Shown: positions 33,733 through 60,866, numbered from the stretch's first letter. The stretch: DNA of 64,000 bases from Tridacna crocea (GCA_943736015.1 OX031065.1:51066992-51130991); one strand, 5' to 3'. Made by a program: numbers and translations. Notes: generated by a model not told the origin, from the letters alone.

Positions 33733-34024
33733 TGCAAAAAGCATTTTCTTGCCTTTCCCGCTATGTATTGCCTTTTCAAATGCACATTTCCGCTTTTAGG
33801 CTTTTAGGTCACATGTTTATTTTAGTTGCCGTTCGGTAGTGTTTTCATTACGAAAAATACTTAAGTTTTTCGACTGGTAATTACATCTACTTCTCAAAAA
33901 TAAAACATCCCTCCATCTTTCTGCGCATACTCTCTGTTACTTACAATGGAAAAAGAACATGACTTTGCATGTTTAGTGGATGTCAGCTCTGTATTGTACT
34001 CGTAAAATGTATATATGCATTGTT

Positions 34025-34252
34025 CTAAACCTTTGCCAAACAAGCCCTGGTCTTTACGTGTCTGTAGTACAAGTCTTTTGAAGACACTGTGGGAAAAGGA
34101 GAAATTGCTCGTAACGAGCAATTTCTTCTTTTCCCACAATGTTTTCTACCCTTTAGGAGAACTTTCTATCATTTTCATCAAATTTAAAATTGTTGTCTGC
34201 AAACTCTTTCAGTTTGGAAGAGTCTAAAATTTGTTGTTGGGGAAAGGGTTAA
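34025..34252 (+). mobile_element. piggyBac-like hairpin MITE
   Basis: CTAA-ACCTTTGCCAAACAAGC to GGGGAAAGGG-TTAA. Confidence 0.82.
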
Positions 34253-34496
34253 GTACTTTAAAGCATTATTGCCATATAAGATAGCTTTAAATAGATATAG
34301 AAATATTTTGGTGCTTTATGATTTTGTGAGTTAGTGTACAGTTTGTGTTACATAATATCTACATGTTTACAGTGGGGCATGGGAGGACTATGCCTACTAT
34401 AATGACATCATCAACAATTCGATATTTTCAAAGGTTTGAAACAAATATGTAAACTGAAAAAAAAAAAGCCATTTTTTTTTTTAAATATCGTTGTTT

Positions 34497-35045
34497 TAAA
34501 GGTGGCCCTTCAGATTTTGGGACGAAAATTTTACAAGAGTGCAAAAAAATCATCCTTATACTCCCAAAGCCGTTTAATTTTCATTCATAAAACCCGAGTA
34601 GTCGAAAACCGTCCGACAACACGAGAAATTAGAGATTTACCACGGCCCAGGTTGACACTAGCGGGAGACACATTCTATTTTTAGATTATCAGTTCGCTCC
34701 TTCACTTACAGCAATACACAGAAGAAGCTTCAAACGTAGCGTCCGAAGACAATATGGAAAATAATTATTATATGTTTGTTATGATGGGGAATTTAAGCGT
34801 TATGACTTACGTGCCAGTCACTTGACATTCCCACAATGCTTTATTGATTTTTGGCGCGAAATCTAAAAATAGCTTAAGTGGCTACGTAGCCATTTAAGGG
34901 AATACCATCAAAAAAAATTTTTTGGTAATTTTATGAATCTTAATTATTGATGGTTTGTATTAGTTTTTCATATGAATTTCAGTGATATATATTTTTTTTT
35001 AATTTGGTGAGATGTAAAACTTCTAAATACCCACCTTTAAATTAC
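34497..35045 (+). repeat. Dispersed ~550-bp repeat, uninterrupted copy
   Basis: Matches 56327-57545 in inverted orientation across its length (AATCATCCTTATACTCCCAA, ATTCCCACAATGC, ATCAATAATTAAG-type blocks in the same order), but without the two insertions found there. Confidence 0.75.
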
Positions 35046-35269
35046 TGTTTAGAATTGAATAATCCTTATGTTTTCATCACTAAATATGAAAGGATTATCT
35101 CCCTTCGGGAGAAATTTGCGTTGCCCATGTTTTACATATAACTCTCTACCAAAACCAAATTTTGGACTTACACAAATTAAAAGCAGAAGTAACACATTTT
35201 CAAAAACTGTTCTCCTCATGGCTATTAAAACTAGGATCAGTGTGATAAAAATTTATTCCCAGTTCACCC

Positions 35270-36345
35270 GTTCCCGATTTGCCCCTTTCCAATTCGCCCC
35301 CAATTTATTCCCATATCGCCCCATCCTGTTTTGCCCCTTCCCACTTTGTCCCTTTCCCATTTCGCCCCTTTCCTATTTCGCTACTTTCCCATTTTGTTCC
35401 TTATTGCCATTTGGCACCTTTTCCATTTGGCCCCGTTGCCAATTAACCCCTTACCTGTTTGGCCTCTTCCAAATTCACCTCTTTTTCCCGTTTGGCCCCT
35501 TCCAAATTTGTCCATTTCCATGACTTTCTCTAAACTAGTAATTCAATCATATCGGTTTCCTTGGAGATTTCCTCAACAAACACATCACAAAACTTCTATC
35601 GTAGGAGGAAAACTTTTGTTGCCGGTCACCCTATTGTATATAGGATTCTGGATACACTGGGAATGTCATTTGCAAAATCCCAATTTTTCATTACATATGA
35701 GTTTTTCCTCTTTTTTTTTTTAATGCCTCTCCATTTTATGAACTTTGAATTTTTTATGAATTTTTATTAAACTTGGATCGGTATTGTCACCACTTGAAGA
35801 AAACTTCCTTCCTGATCCTGAAAAATTAAAGTGGCCAGACGGTAAATAATAAGTAATTTTTACGTAGCATACTGAAACAAGGGCAAAATAGGAATGGACG
35901 AAACAGGAAAAGGGCAAAATGGGAAAAGGGCAAAGTGGGAAAGTGGCAGAGACAGAAAGGGGCGAAATTGGACGGGGTGAATCAGGAAGGGGCCAGATTG
36001 GAAGGCGGCGACTTGAAACAGGGCCGGTGTAATGCAGAGAAATGACCACAAGAATGACCCACGGGTCATTTCTCGACGTAAAGGAATGACCCATGGGTCA
36101 TATCTTGATGTAGAAAAATTTCTATGTCGAGAAATGACCAATGGGTCATTTCCCGACGTAGAGAAATGACCCATGGGTCATTCCTCTACGTCGAGAAATG
36201 ACTGTGGGTCATTTTGTAATGGGGGTCATTTCTCTGCATTACACCGGCATAGGAAAGGAGCTAAGTTGAAAAGGGGCGAAATGAGAAAGGGGCGAACAGG
36301 CAAAGAGGCAAAATGGGAATAAATTGAGGGTAAAGTAGAAAGGGG
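35270..36345. repeat. Inverted pair of degenerate CCCCTTTCCCATTTCG arrays
   Basis: Left array 35270-35530 (TTTCGCCCCTTTCC type) and right array 35875-36345 in complement (GGGCAAAATGGGAAAAGG). The right array is split by a GTGTAATGC MITE at 36026-36245. Proline/phenylalanine-rich frames here come from the repeat. Confidence 0.75.
36026..36245. mobile_element. GTGTAATGC-family MITE, nested
   Basis: GGTGTAATGCAGAGAAATGA to TTCTCTGCATTACACC, inserted within the degenerate array. Confidence 0.85.
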
Positions 36346-36509
36346 CAAAGTCGGAAGACACCGTGATAAAGGGTTGGTTTTACATTTTTTCTCATACTGA
36401 AAATTAGAGACTGAATTCAACTCTTTTCCACCCAAAACGACACTGCAGCAGACGACTTTGAGAATGCCATGTTGAAATATTACTCATCAACTTGCATCAT
36501 AATTACACG

Positions 36510-36731
36510 TTAACCCATTACCACAATATCCCTACTTTTGACGACACTGAGAAAGAAGCCTTTTGAAAACATGGTGGGAAAAAATGCAGGTAACCAGCAT
36601 TTATCTTTTTCCCACAATGTTTTCTACTCTTCACAAAACTAATTTCAAATTTTCAATCACTTTTATTTTGTCGTCTGCAAATGCTTTCGATTTGGACAAG
36701 CCTAAAATATTGTCGTTTGGTAATGAGTTAA
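36510..36731 (+). mobile_element. piggyBac-like MITE
   Basis: TTAA-CCCATTACC to GGTAATGAG-TTAA; hairpin arm shortened (GGGAAAAAATGCAGG). Confidence 0.8.
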
Positions 36732-36859
36732 CACATTTGACCAATGGAGAAAGAACTTGAGCGTGAATACAAGTCAAAGATTGAAGTAAAAAGAGCAATA
36801 TTGTCACTATGTTTTCAGTTGTCTGCAGGAAATAATGAGTTCCCTGAAGATTACGAAAC

Positions 36860-36982
36860 AATCACGACTTTTAACAACCCTTAGAAATAAGACTTTGGAA
36901 AACATTGTTGGACAGGGAGAAAATGCTGTTAACCAGCATTTTCTGCTTTTTCCACTATGTTTTCTACTCTCTCAAGGACGAC
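36860..36982 (+). mobile_element. piggyBac-like MITE, core only
   Basis: AACAACCCTTAGAAATAAGA then a hairpin with tip GCTGTTAACCAGC. Confidence 0.55.
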
Positions 36983-36991
36983 GATCTTTAT

Positions 36992-37221
36992 TTGAGCCCT
37001 TTCCCGAACGACAAAATTTTAGACTGGTCGGAATGGAAAGCACTTGCAGACAACAAAATAAATGTGATTCAAAAATCGAAATTTGTTTCCAGCAGGGTAG
37101 AAAGCATTGTGGGAAAAGGAGAAAATGCTGGTTTCCAGCATTTTCTCCTTTTCCCACAATGTTTTCAAATGCCTCCTCCTTCAGGGTTGTAAAAAACAGG
37201 AATTGTTTGGAAAAGGGTTAA
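36992..37221 (-). mobile_element. piggyBac-like hairpin MITE
   Basis: TTGA-GCCCTTTCCCGAACGAC to TTTGGAAAAGGG-TTAA. Confidence 0.85.
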
Positions 37222-37511
37222 TTTGTCGTCTGCAAATGCTTTCAATTTGGACATGTCATTTTTTTTTTTGTTTGATAAATAGTTAACTGCACTTGACGAT
37301 TAAATTTCAGGCTTGATCAATTTGAAGGCATTTGCAGACAAGACATTTGATGTGTCTGAAATTATGAAACTTATCATTGAAATGACAAAAAAACATGGTG
37401 AGAAAAGGAGAAAATTCTCCTAAACAGCATTTTCTCCTTTTCCTACTATGCTTTCAAAAACCGATCTTCTATAGGGTCGCCCAAATACAAGATTTTCTCG
37501 TAGAAGGCTAC
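37222..37511 (-). mobile_element. piggyBac-like MITE, two fragments
   Basis: A 3' end piece at 37222-37285 and a diverged hairpin at 37390-37460 (GAGAAAAGGAGAAAATTCTC). Confidence 0.5.
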
Positions 37512-37740
37512 TTAATTCTTTACCAAACGACAAAATTTTTGACTGGTTCAAATTGAAAGCATTTGCAGACGACAAAATAAAGGTGACTGAAAAATTGAAA
37601 TTTGATCTGGAAAGGGTAGAAAACACTGTGGGAAAAGGAGAAAATGCTGGTTACCAGCATTTTCTCCTTTTCCTACAGTGTTTTCAAAAGGCTTCTTTCT
37701 AAGGGGCGTCAAAAGTAGGGATTGTGTGGTAATGGGTTAA
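37512..37740 (-). mobile_element. piggyBac-like hairpin MITE
   Basis: TTAA-TTCTTTACCAAACGAC to GTGGTAATGGG-TTAA. Confidence 0.88.
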
Positions 37741-37898
37741 TCAACAGCCATCTTGATATTCTAGCTATATTATACTGATATGTGTAAAAATAAGAAACCT
37801 AATTAAAATACAACTGTCAATGACTAAACAGGCTTTTTGTTCTTCAAACTTCCACAATGTTTTTTACGGTGCTGAACCCATTTTTCAACAATACTACA

Positions 37899-37990
37899 GT
37901 TATCCCTTTACCGAACAATCCCTGGTTTTTACGACCCAGAAATAGAAGCCTTTTGAAAGCATTGTGGGAAAAGGAGAAAATGCTGGTTAC
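37899..37990 (+). mobile_element. piggyBac-like MITE, 5' fragment
   Basis: ATCCCTTTACCGAACAATCCC through the first hairpin arm to GCTGGTTAC. Confidence 0.6.
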
Positions 37991-38093
37991 AAAGTTGTTT
38001 GTGCAAGTTTATGAAAGTCCTCCTGGGCTCAGGGAATAAGGCAGTTAATTTATTATTATATAATTCTGCGCTTGCATTCTAGCCAGTGTAATG

Positions 38094-38359
38094 CAGAGAA
38101 ATGAGCCTCCCCTACAAAATGACCCGGGTCAGTATTCTATGTAGAAAAATGACCCCAGAAGTCATTTCACTACGAAGAGAAATGACCCGGGTCATTATTC
38201 TACGTAAGGAAATTACCCTCTGGAGTCATTTCTCTAGGTAGAATAATGACCAGGGTCAGTCCTCTATGTAGAGAAATGACCCATGGGTCATTCCTCTACG
38301 TAGAGAAATGACCCATGGGTCATCTTGTAGGGGAGGGTCATTTCTCTGCATTACATTGG
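38094..38359. mobile_element. GTGTAATGC-family MITE
   Basis: CCAGTGTAATGCAGAGAAATG to TTTCTCTGCATTACATTGG. Confidence 0.82.
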
Positions 38360-38730
38360 CTGCAATGACTGTTCATGAATGCCCTTGGGCTAGGTACTAC
38401 AGAGCCAAAGCCTAGTACCGTAGTCTACAAAAAAAGTAAAACACTGGAAAAGTATGGATAATGTGAATAGTTGCCATCACCGTTCTGAGACACTGTGCGA
38501 TGGCCTGAAACTCCATTCTATCCGTAAATCAATTAGGAATACAAAAGAACTGTTTAACCAGAGATATAATAACAACAGTTTATGATATAAAGGTGTTATA
38601 ATTAATTGTTCATATAGCATAACATAGAACAAAATAAAAAAAGATGCGCAGTTAATATCATACAGACATCTCATTAAGATCAGCTGACAATCAAGCACAG
38701 AATAGAACATAAAAGACATACATTGTATAC

Positions 38731-38958
38731 TTAACCCTTTACCACACAATGCTACCTTTTAATACCCCCGGGAAAGAAGCCTTTCGAAAAAATTGTGGAG
38801 AAAGGAGAAAATGCTGGGAAACCAGCATTTTCTCCTTTTCCCACAATGTTTTCTAGCCTTTCAAAGAAAAAATTGCAATTTTTGAGCCACACTGAAATTG
38901 TCAGCAAATGCTTTCAATTTAGACCAGGCTTAAATTTTGTTGTCTGGTAAAGAGTTAA
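38731..38958 (+). mobile_element. piggyBac-like hairpin MITE
   Basis: TTAA-CCCTTTACCACACAA to CTGGTAAAGAG-TTAA; TTAA shared with the next copy. Confidence 0.85.
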
Positions 38959-39170
38959 CCCTCTTCAAAACAACTTCCCTGTTTCAAGGACCCTCAGACA
39001 GAATAATTTTGAAAACACTGTGGACATAAAGAAAATGCTGGTAACCACCATTTTCTCCTTTATCCTCAATGTTTTCTAGTCTTTCAACGATACATCCCTC
39101 TATTCTGGCAACATCTTATTTGTCATTGGCAAATGCCTTCAATTTTGAAGTCTGAGATATGTCTACTGAT
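38955..39170 (+). mobile_element. piggyBac-like MITE, decayed
   Basis: TTAA-CCCTCTTCAAAACAAC; hairpin mismatched (GGACATAAAGAAAATGCTGG); right end lost. Confidence 0.6.
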
Positions 39171-39207
39171 ATCAAACTCCAAACCCGACCTATGGCAACT
39201 TCAGTTG

Positions 39208-39423
39208 TTCACTTATTACCAAACAGCAATATTTTGGGCTTGTCCAAATCGAAAGCATTTGCAGAAGATAAAATAAAAGTGATTGAAAATTTGTGAATGG
39301 TAGAAAACCTTGTGATTAAGGAGAAAATGCTGCCTACAAGCATTTTCTCCTTTTCCCATAATGTTTTCTAAAGGCTTCTTTCTCAGGGTCATCAAAAGTA
39401 GGATTTGTGTGGTAATGGGTTCA
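39208..39423 (-). mobile_element. piggyBac-like MITE
   Basis: CACTTATTACCAAACAG to GTGTGGTAATGGG. Confidence 0.75.
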
Positions 39424-39593
39424 TACCACTGAAATGAAAAAAACTTTTGAAGACATTGTTAGAAAAGGGAAAAAACTGGTAGCCAACATTTTCTTCTTTT
39501 CTTACATTGTTTTCTACTCTATCAAAGCCAAACAAACGCTTGATCGTAGATCTACTCTATCTGCTACCTGCGGTTAAAATATTTTTATCTTAT

Positions 39594-39822
39594 TTAACCC
39601 TTTACCCCATAAGGCATTTCTATGGTATCTCTAATTGACCCTTAATAACAGCAAGGATGAAACCGTTTCTTACATGTATATTACACCTTTTGATAGCATA
39701 GAAAACATTGTGGCAAAAGGTGAAATTGCTTGTCACGAGCAATTTCACCTTTTGCCACAATGTTTTCCAAAGGCTCCTACAAGCAATACGTAGAAATGAG
39801 TATCTACGGAGTAAAGGGTTAA
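39594..39822. mobile_element. piggyBac-like MITE, CCCCATAAGGC subfamily
   Basis: TTAA-CCCTTTACCCCATAAGGC to ACGGAGTAAAGGG-TTAA; intact hairpin. Confidence 0.87.
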
Positions 39823-39835
39823 CACTGTTAAGTTT

Positions 39836-40025
39836 TTAACTGTTCCCCAAAGACAATATTTAAGACATGTTAAATATGAAACTACTTGCAGGTAACAAAA
39901 TTTACATGGCACAAATAATATAATTGGATTCTTATCAGATTGTCTAGAAAACATTTCTCACAATGCTTCAAAAAGTCCTACTTGTCAGTGTTGTTAAAAC
40001 TAGAAATTGTATGGTAAAGGGTTAA
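39836..40025 (-). mobile_element. piggyBac-like MITE, internally deleted
   Basis: TTAA-CTGTTCCCCAAAGAC to TATGGTAAAGGG-TTAA; the first hairpin arm is missing. Confidence 0.65.
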
Positions 40026-40151
40026 GACTTAAGAGTATTGTTAATATTTATAACCTGCACTGTAGAAGCCATTTTAATCATTTCATAAAAATGAACAGAA
40101 AAACTGTAAGGAAATCAATACCAATTATGAGTAATGTAACTTTTCATATTC

Positions 40152-40157
40152 TTTATT
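40152..40157 (-). promoter_or_regulatory. Candidate polyadenylation signal of PDCD6
   Basis: AATAAA on the minus strand, about 180 nt past the stop codon. Position is plausible; no transcript support. Confidence 0.45.
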
Positions 40158-40335
40158 TGAATGAGAAATATTCAATGTCTTTGATCAGGCTTGAGTCACT
40201 ACACTTAACAACATTTTAAAGTAAGTCATTTGAAAATAAGTAGGATACATTTACAATCCATATAAAGCTTCAGTCAGTTTTTACTAAAATGAGAAGTAAA
40301 AAATAGCATAGTAATTATAATGAGCTGATAGGAGT

Positions 40336-55905
<15,570 letters not shown>

Positions 55906-55989
55906 TTTGAAATAAACGTGGTAATGAATAGTACTATCAGTCGTACAGATAGTAGATCACAGTTTTGTATGCATTGAGGTTCATTAAAA

Positions 55990-56166
55990 TAGCTCCCACG
56001 AGATGGCTTTCTACAAACGCCCATCTATCTAATTTGGGCATCCTCGGTACAGAACCGAAGTAGTTTTCAAAACAAGCGTTTCTTTGAATTTCAAAATAAA
56101 TTAGATCAAAACATTTACTCAGTAAAACACCACCCGGTACGATCCATTCATGCACAGGCCATTTAT
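55990..56166 (-). repeat. Dispersed repeat upstream of PDCD6
   Basis: Diverged copy of 15785-15995. It occupies the region 85-260 bp before the PDCD6 start codon, so it may include promoter or 5'UTR. No TATA box stands out. Confidence 0.6.
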
Positions 56167-56338
56167 TAACCTTTTACCAAACGAAAAAAATTTAGACTGG
56201 TCCAAATTGAAAGAACTTGCAGACGACAATGTAAAAGTAACTCAAAATTTGAAGTATGTTTCTCCTTTTCCCACAATGTTTTCAAAACACTTCTTCCTCA
56301 GGGTTGTTAAAAGTAGGGATTGTGTGGTAAAGAATCTA
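56166..56338 (-). mobile_element. piggyBac-like MITE lacking one hairpin arm
   Basis: TTAA-CCTTTTACCAAACGAA ... GAAGTATGTTTCTCCTTTTC: the first arm and tip are deleted. Confidence 0.7.
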
Positions 56339-56386
56339 AAAGGTATCTAGATTTTTTACATCTCCCCAAATTAAAAAATATATACG

Positions 56387-56848
56387 TATGTCATAGTCCA
56401 AACTGGAATCCAGGCAGATCCGGAATCTGCCTAGACCAAACTGGAATTTGTCTATAACAAAGCAGAATTCCAGTTTAGCTTTGCAGCTCTACAATCTGCC
56501 TAAACCAAATTTAAATAATTTCTCGTTGAAAATAGGGCGTCTACATATGAATCATCTTACTTTTATACATAAACTCCAAAATAAAAGAAGTTTTAGTCAG
56601 AAATTCAGAGTAAATATAAATTTTTAATGTTTTGTACTAATAAAAAAGGTGGAAAAAAGAGCGATTGTGGAAAAATATCATATAAAATGCTTTAAATGAA
56701 AATACCTCTCAATTGTAAACATAATTAAATCAATATACTTATATAAAATATTAGAAAACGATGCATTTTGGTCTACACATAATTTGAATTCTAATTTGGT
56801 CTAGGCAGATTCCGGATCTGCCTAGATTCCAATCTGGCCTACGACATA
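56387..56848. mobile_element. 462-bp element with ~50-bp inverted ends
   Basis: TATGTCATAGTCCAAACTGG ... and CCAATCTGGCCTACGACATA; both ends carry CAGATCCGGAATCTG / CAGATTCCGGATCTG. Inserted at an AT run of the dispersed repeat. Confidence 0.78.
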
Positions 56849-56997
56849 TACATGTATATCACTGAAATTTATATGAAAAAAAAAAAACAATACAAATCAT
56901 CAATAATTAAGGATTGTGAAATTACGTTTAAGGCTGCCTAGCCTCTTAAGGTATTTTTAGATTTTGCACCAAAAATCAAAAAGGCATTGTGGGAATG

Positions 56998-57220
56998 TTA
57001 ACCCTTTACCCCATAGGGCATTTCTATGGTATCTAATTGACCCTAAATAACAGCAAGGATGAAGCTGTTTTTTATATGTGTATAGGACACCTTTTGATAG
57101 CATAGAAAACATTGTGACAAAAAGTGAAATGGCTCATCACAAGCAATTTCACCTTTTGCCACAATGTTTTCAAAAGGCTCCTACTCAGTAGAAACGAGTA
57201 TCTGTGGAGTAAAGGGTTAA
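56998..57220. mobile_element. piggyBac-like MITE with a visible empty site elsewhere
   Basis: GGGAATG-TTAA-CCCTTTACC ... GTAAAGGG-TTAA-GTTACTGGC; the paralogous site near 34830 (minus strand) reads GGGAATG-TCAA-GTGACTGGC. Confidence 0.9.
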
Positions 57221-57717
57221 GTTACTGGCACATGATTAATGAAGCTTAAATTCCATAACATAAAAAACATGTAATTATTTTCCATAATCTCTTCTTTCGA
57301 CGCTATACTTGAAGCTTTGTCTGTGTTTTTCCGGTATGTACATAAATTAGTGAGTTGCTCATGTAAAAATAAACTGCGTTTCCAGTTGGTGTCGACCTGG
57401 GTCATAGTAAATCATTAAGTTCTCTTGTTGACAGATCGTTTTGGACAATGGGATTTAATGAATGAAAATTAAAAGGCTTTGGGAGTATAAGGATGATTTT
57501 TTTTTGTAAAATTTTTATCAAAAACCTGAAGGGCCACTTTTTAGGCGTAAGTGTCTTTTTTGGAACAGTCATGTCCATCTATTCAAAATTAAAATTTCCC
57601 ATCAACAGACAATTTCCTCTGCGTTATTCATTGGAAGTTGAGGGCGCGTTTGAAAATACAATTTTTTTTTTTTAAAGCAAAATACATGTACTAGTATGTA
57701 AAATTTGGAATGCTTAC

Positions 57718-57882
57718 AGCTCATCACGACACAATCCTGCTTTTGAACAACCCTGTGGAAGAAGCCTTAAAGGACAGCATTGTAAGTAAAGGAGAAAATG
57801 CTGGTAAACCAGCATTTTCTCCTTTACATTCAATGTTTTCTACCCTTTCTAAGACAAATTCCATCACTTGAGCCACATTTAA
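57718..57882 (+). mobile_element. piggyBac-like MITE, 3' cut by the next copy
   Basis: CTCATCACGACACAATCC ... CTTGAGCCACAT-TTAA, then the next element begins. Confidence 0.75.
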
Positions 57883-58106
57883 CCCTTTCCCAAACAACAA
57901 ATTTTAGACTCTTCCAAACTCTCTGACTTTGCAAATGACAATTTCAAATTTGATCAAAATGGCAGAAAGTTATCCAAATGGATAGAAAACACTTTGGGAA
58001 AAGGAGAAATTGCTCGTTACGAGCAATTTCTCCTTTTCTCACAGTGTTTTCAAAAGACTTGTACTGCAGACAGGTAAAAACAAGGGCATGTTTGAGAAAG
58101 GGTTAA
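57879..58106 (-). mobile_element. piggyBac-like hairpin MITE
   Basis: TTAA-CCCTTTCCCAAACAAC to TTTGAGAAAGGG-TTAA. Confidence 0.87.
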
Positions 58107-58165
58107 ATTGTTGTTTCCAAATGATCTCTATTTGACAATTCTAAGGTTTTATCCTGTGGTATGGA

Positions 58166-58386
58166 GTTACTCTTTACTACATAGCAGAATTTTAGACCTA
58201 TCAAAATTGAAAGCGTCGTAGGTGATAATTTCATAGTGGCTCAAATGAGGCATTTTTTCTTTGATAGAGAAGAAACCTTTGTGGGAAAAGGAGAAGATGC
58301 TGGTAACCAGCATTTTCTCCTTTTCTCAAAAAGTTTTTGAAGGCCTCTTCCTCAGGGGTGTTTAAAGTCATCATTGGGTGGTCAGT
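58166..58386 (-). mobile_element. piggyBac-like MITE
   Basis: TTACTCTTTACTACATAGC; hairpin intact, right end decayed (TCATTGGGTGGTCAG). Confidence 0.75.
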
Positions 58387-59399
58387 GCCATGCACAGATG
58401 AAAACATGGACTTTTGCAAGTAGCATGGATCAAGACCAGACTGCGTAGAACAGACAGCCTGAACTTTAGTAGTTGTATGGTCAGATGGCAGGGGTCAACC
58501 AACTTTACACCAGGTACTATTGTGAGCACAATGCTGGCAGTCACTTAAAAGTATACCAGGGGTAACTTAGGTCATAGCATACGTCATCCGAGACATTTCA
58601 TATTCGCCATTTTCTTTTTAAAAAAGTAAGTTTTTCAGCTTCTACATTATCATTATTGAAGATCTGTCCACACAAAGCAGTGCATATAATACCTGACAAC
58701 TTTCTTTATTAGTATACATTAATATTTTGTTCATTAGTTTTGTTGACTTTTCAGTTACCTTTGCACAAATTTCGAAGCCTGTGACACATACAATTTAAAA
58801 ATAGATGTCGTATATAATGCCATTAAGAATAATTGTGTTGAAGTGTTTAGAGCTCCAACAATATTTCATGGCATTTTGATTTTAGGGACATATATCTTTT
58901 TACAGAAATTAATCTGCACTTTGCCCACAAAATTGCGGCTATTCTGACACCTCTGCTATGCTGTAGGTTGTCACTCTTGTATACCTTGCATCTCGATGAT
59001 ACATGCTTTAACAAATTCATACACTTAACTGAATTCACTATGCATCTACATGATTTTGACAGTACTTCTAGATAGGATTGGGTGTTCATAGAAAATCCAT
59101 AACATCTAATTTACCTTGGCTTTTCACTAGGGACAATACATGTACTACAGTTTTCACAGCCAGTGGATTCCTTTGAGACGTAAGTGAAGTGAAATAACAC
59201 AAAGAGCTAAAACATATAATTGTTTACTTTAGATCTAACATTATTTTTGCAATGAACAAATCAGTGTGACACATGATGAAAACAAACACTGAGAAACAAA
59301 TAATATTGCAAATGATGACAGACAGAAATTACAAGAAATCTTTAACAAAACAGATAAAATAAAACAGTTGGAGTACATTGTATTTCTGTTTTCTCCCTC
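58387..59399. other. No gene seen
   Basis: Unique-looking AT-rich DNA; the 80-codon frame at 58847-59089 shows no family features. Confidence 0.45.
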
Positions 59400-59569
59400 T
59401 TTCTTTACCACACAATTCCAAATATTAATGACACTGAAGAAGAAGGCTTTTGAAAACATTGTGGAAAGAGGAGAAAATGCTGGTAACCAGCACTTTCTGT
59501 TTCCCACAAATTTTTAGAGGTTTTCCTCCTCAGGCCGTATAAACATGGGATTGTTTGCTAAATGGTTAA
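59400..59569 (+). mobile_element. piggyBac-like MITE, partial
   Basis: TCTTTACCACACAATTCC; second hairpin arm shortened; right TGCTAAATGG-TTAA shared with the next copy. Confidence 0.7.
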
Positions 59570-59794
59570 ATCATTACCAAATGACAAAATTTTTGGTTTT
59601 TTCAAATCGAAAGCATTTGCAGACGATAAAAATAAAAGTGACTGAAAATTTGAAGTTTGTTTTGTGAAGTTAGAAAACATTGTGGGAAAAGGAGAAAATG
59701 CTGGTTACCAGCATTTTCTCCTTTTCCAACAATGTTTTCTAAAGTCTTCTTTCTCAAGGGCGTCAGAAGTAGGGATTGTGTGGTATAGGGTTAA
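59566..59794 (-). mobile_element. piggyBac-like hairpin MITE
   Basis: TTAA-ATCATTACCAAATGAC to GTGGTATAGGG-TTAA. Confidence 0.87.
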
Positions 59795-59818
59795 CTGACT
59801 ATAATACAAATATAACAG

Positions 59819-59985
59819 TTAACCACTCTGCTGTTCACACCTTTGGAAAAGAAGCAAATTATTGCATATTTTCTCACAATATTTCCTGTAAAGCTGAAAT
59901 ATGCTTTTCCCCCCTCTGAAATGTTTGTTCTGTGTGAAGCTTATCACACAGTTTTCAGAAGGTAGTCTTGAAAGTAAAGGGTTAA
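59819..59985. mobile_element. piggyBac-like MITE, decayed
   Basis: TTAA-CCACTCTGC to GAAAGTAAAGGG-TTAA with only a remnant hairpin. Confidence 0.5.
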
Positions 59986-60319
59986 CTAGAATCAGAGGAA
60001 AAACTAGAGTAATAGCTTTTGAAATCTTGAATTCTACAATAGTACAAATAAAGAGTGAGAACAAAAGGGCCCTACATTGCTCACCTGAGTATCTGAAATA
60101 CCTGGTAAGAAACAATCCTGTATTCCAAAACAATAGAAAACATGGCTTTTGAAAATATTTTGACAATGACATTCTGAGAATACTAGTAACCAACATTTTC
60201 TCTTTTCCCACAGCTAATTTTACCAAATGAAAGTTAAACCCCTCCATTTAAGCCATGCCTGATTTCTTGTCTGCAATCTTTTGCAACTAGGATAAGTCAA
60301 AAAAAATTCCACTGACCCT

Positions 60320-60430
60320 AAAAGAGTGGCTTTTAAAAAGAATGGAAAAAGGAGAAAATGCTCGTAACCAGCATTTTCTCCTTTTCCCAATTATTTTCCC
60401 TATTAAGGACAGAAATCAACACTGCCTTAC
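60320..60430 (-). mobile_element. piggyBac-like MITE hairpin remnant
   Basis: GGAAAAAGGAGAAAATGCTCG / CAGCATTTTCTCCTTTTCCC. Confidence 0.6.
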
Positions 60431-60647
60431 ACTTGATTTGAATGAATGAATGAATGAATGTTGTTTTATGGCGTACACTTGATTTATTTTCCACAAATTG
60501 TTTCAATTTGGTGGAGCCCATAATTTTGTCCCAATGGTGTATTATCTCCAACATGTAAAATATGTCTTCAGCATAGATCTGATTTGAAATGGTAGAAACT
60601 TTCTGGGAATTGGAGATAGAGCCTGAAACTAGGATCATATACTTTTC

Positions 60648-60866
60648 CTTAACTTCCTTAATTTTGGACTCTTCCAAACCGAAAGAGTTTGCAGACGACA
60701 ATTTTAGTTTTGGACAAAATGGCAAAAAGTTCTTGAAAAAGGTAGAAAACACTGTGTGAAAATTAGAAATTGCTCATTACGAGCAATTTCTCCTTTTCCC
60801 ACAGTGTTTTCTAAAGACTTGTACTGCAGACACGTACAAACCAGGGTTTGTTTGGGAAAGAGTTAA
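60648..60866 (-). mobile_element. piggyBac-like MITE
   Basis: CCTTAACTTCCTTAATTTTGGAC to GTTTGGGAAAGAG-TTAA. Confidence 0.75.

Larger units (their letters stand above)
56327..57545 (-). repeat. Dispersed ~550-bp repeat with two nested insertions
   Basis: Inverted copy of 34497-35045, interrupted by a 462-bp element (56387-56848) and by a MITE (56998-57220). Confidence 0.75.

Noticed and set aside
35068..35523. 151-codon Pro/Phe/Ser-rich frame
   Set aside because: Produced by the degenerate CCCCTTTCCC array; several overlapping frames show the same bias.
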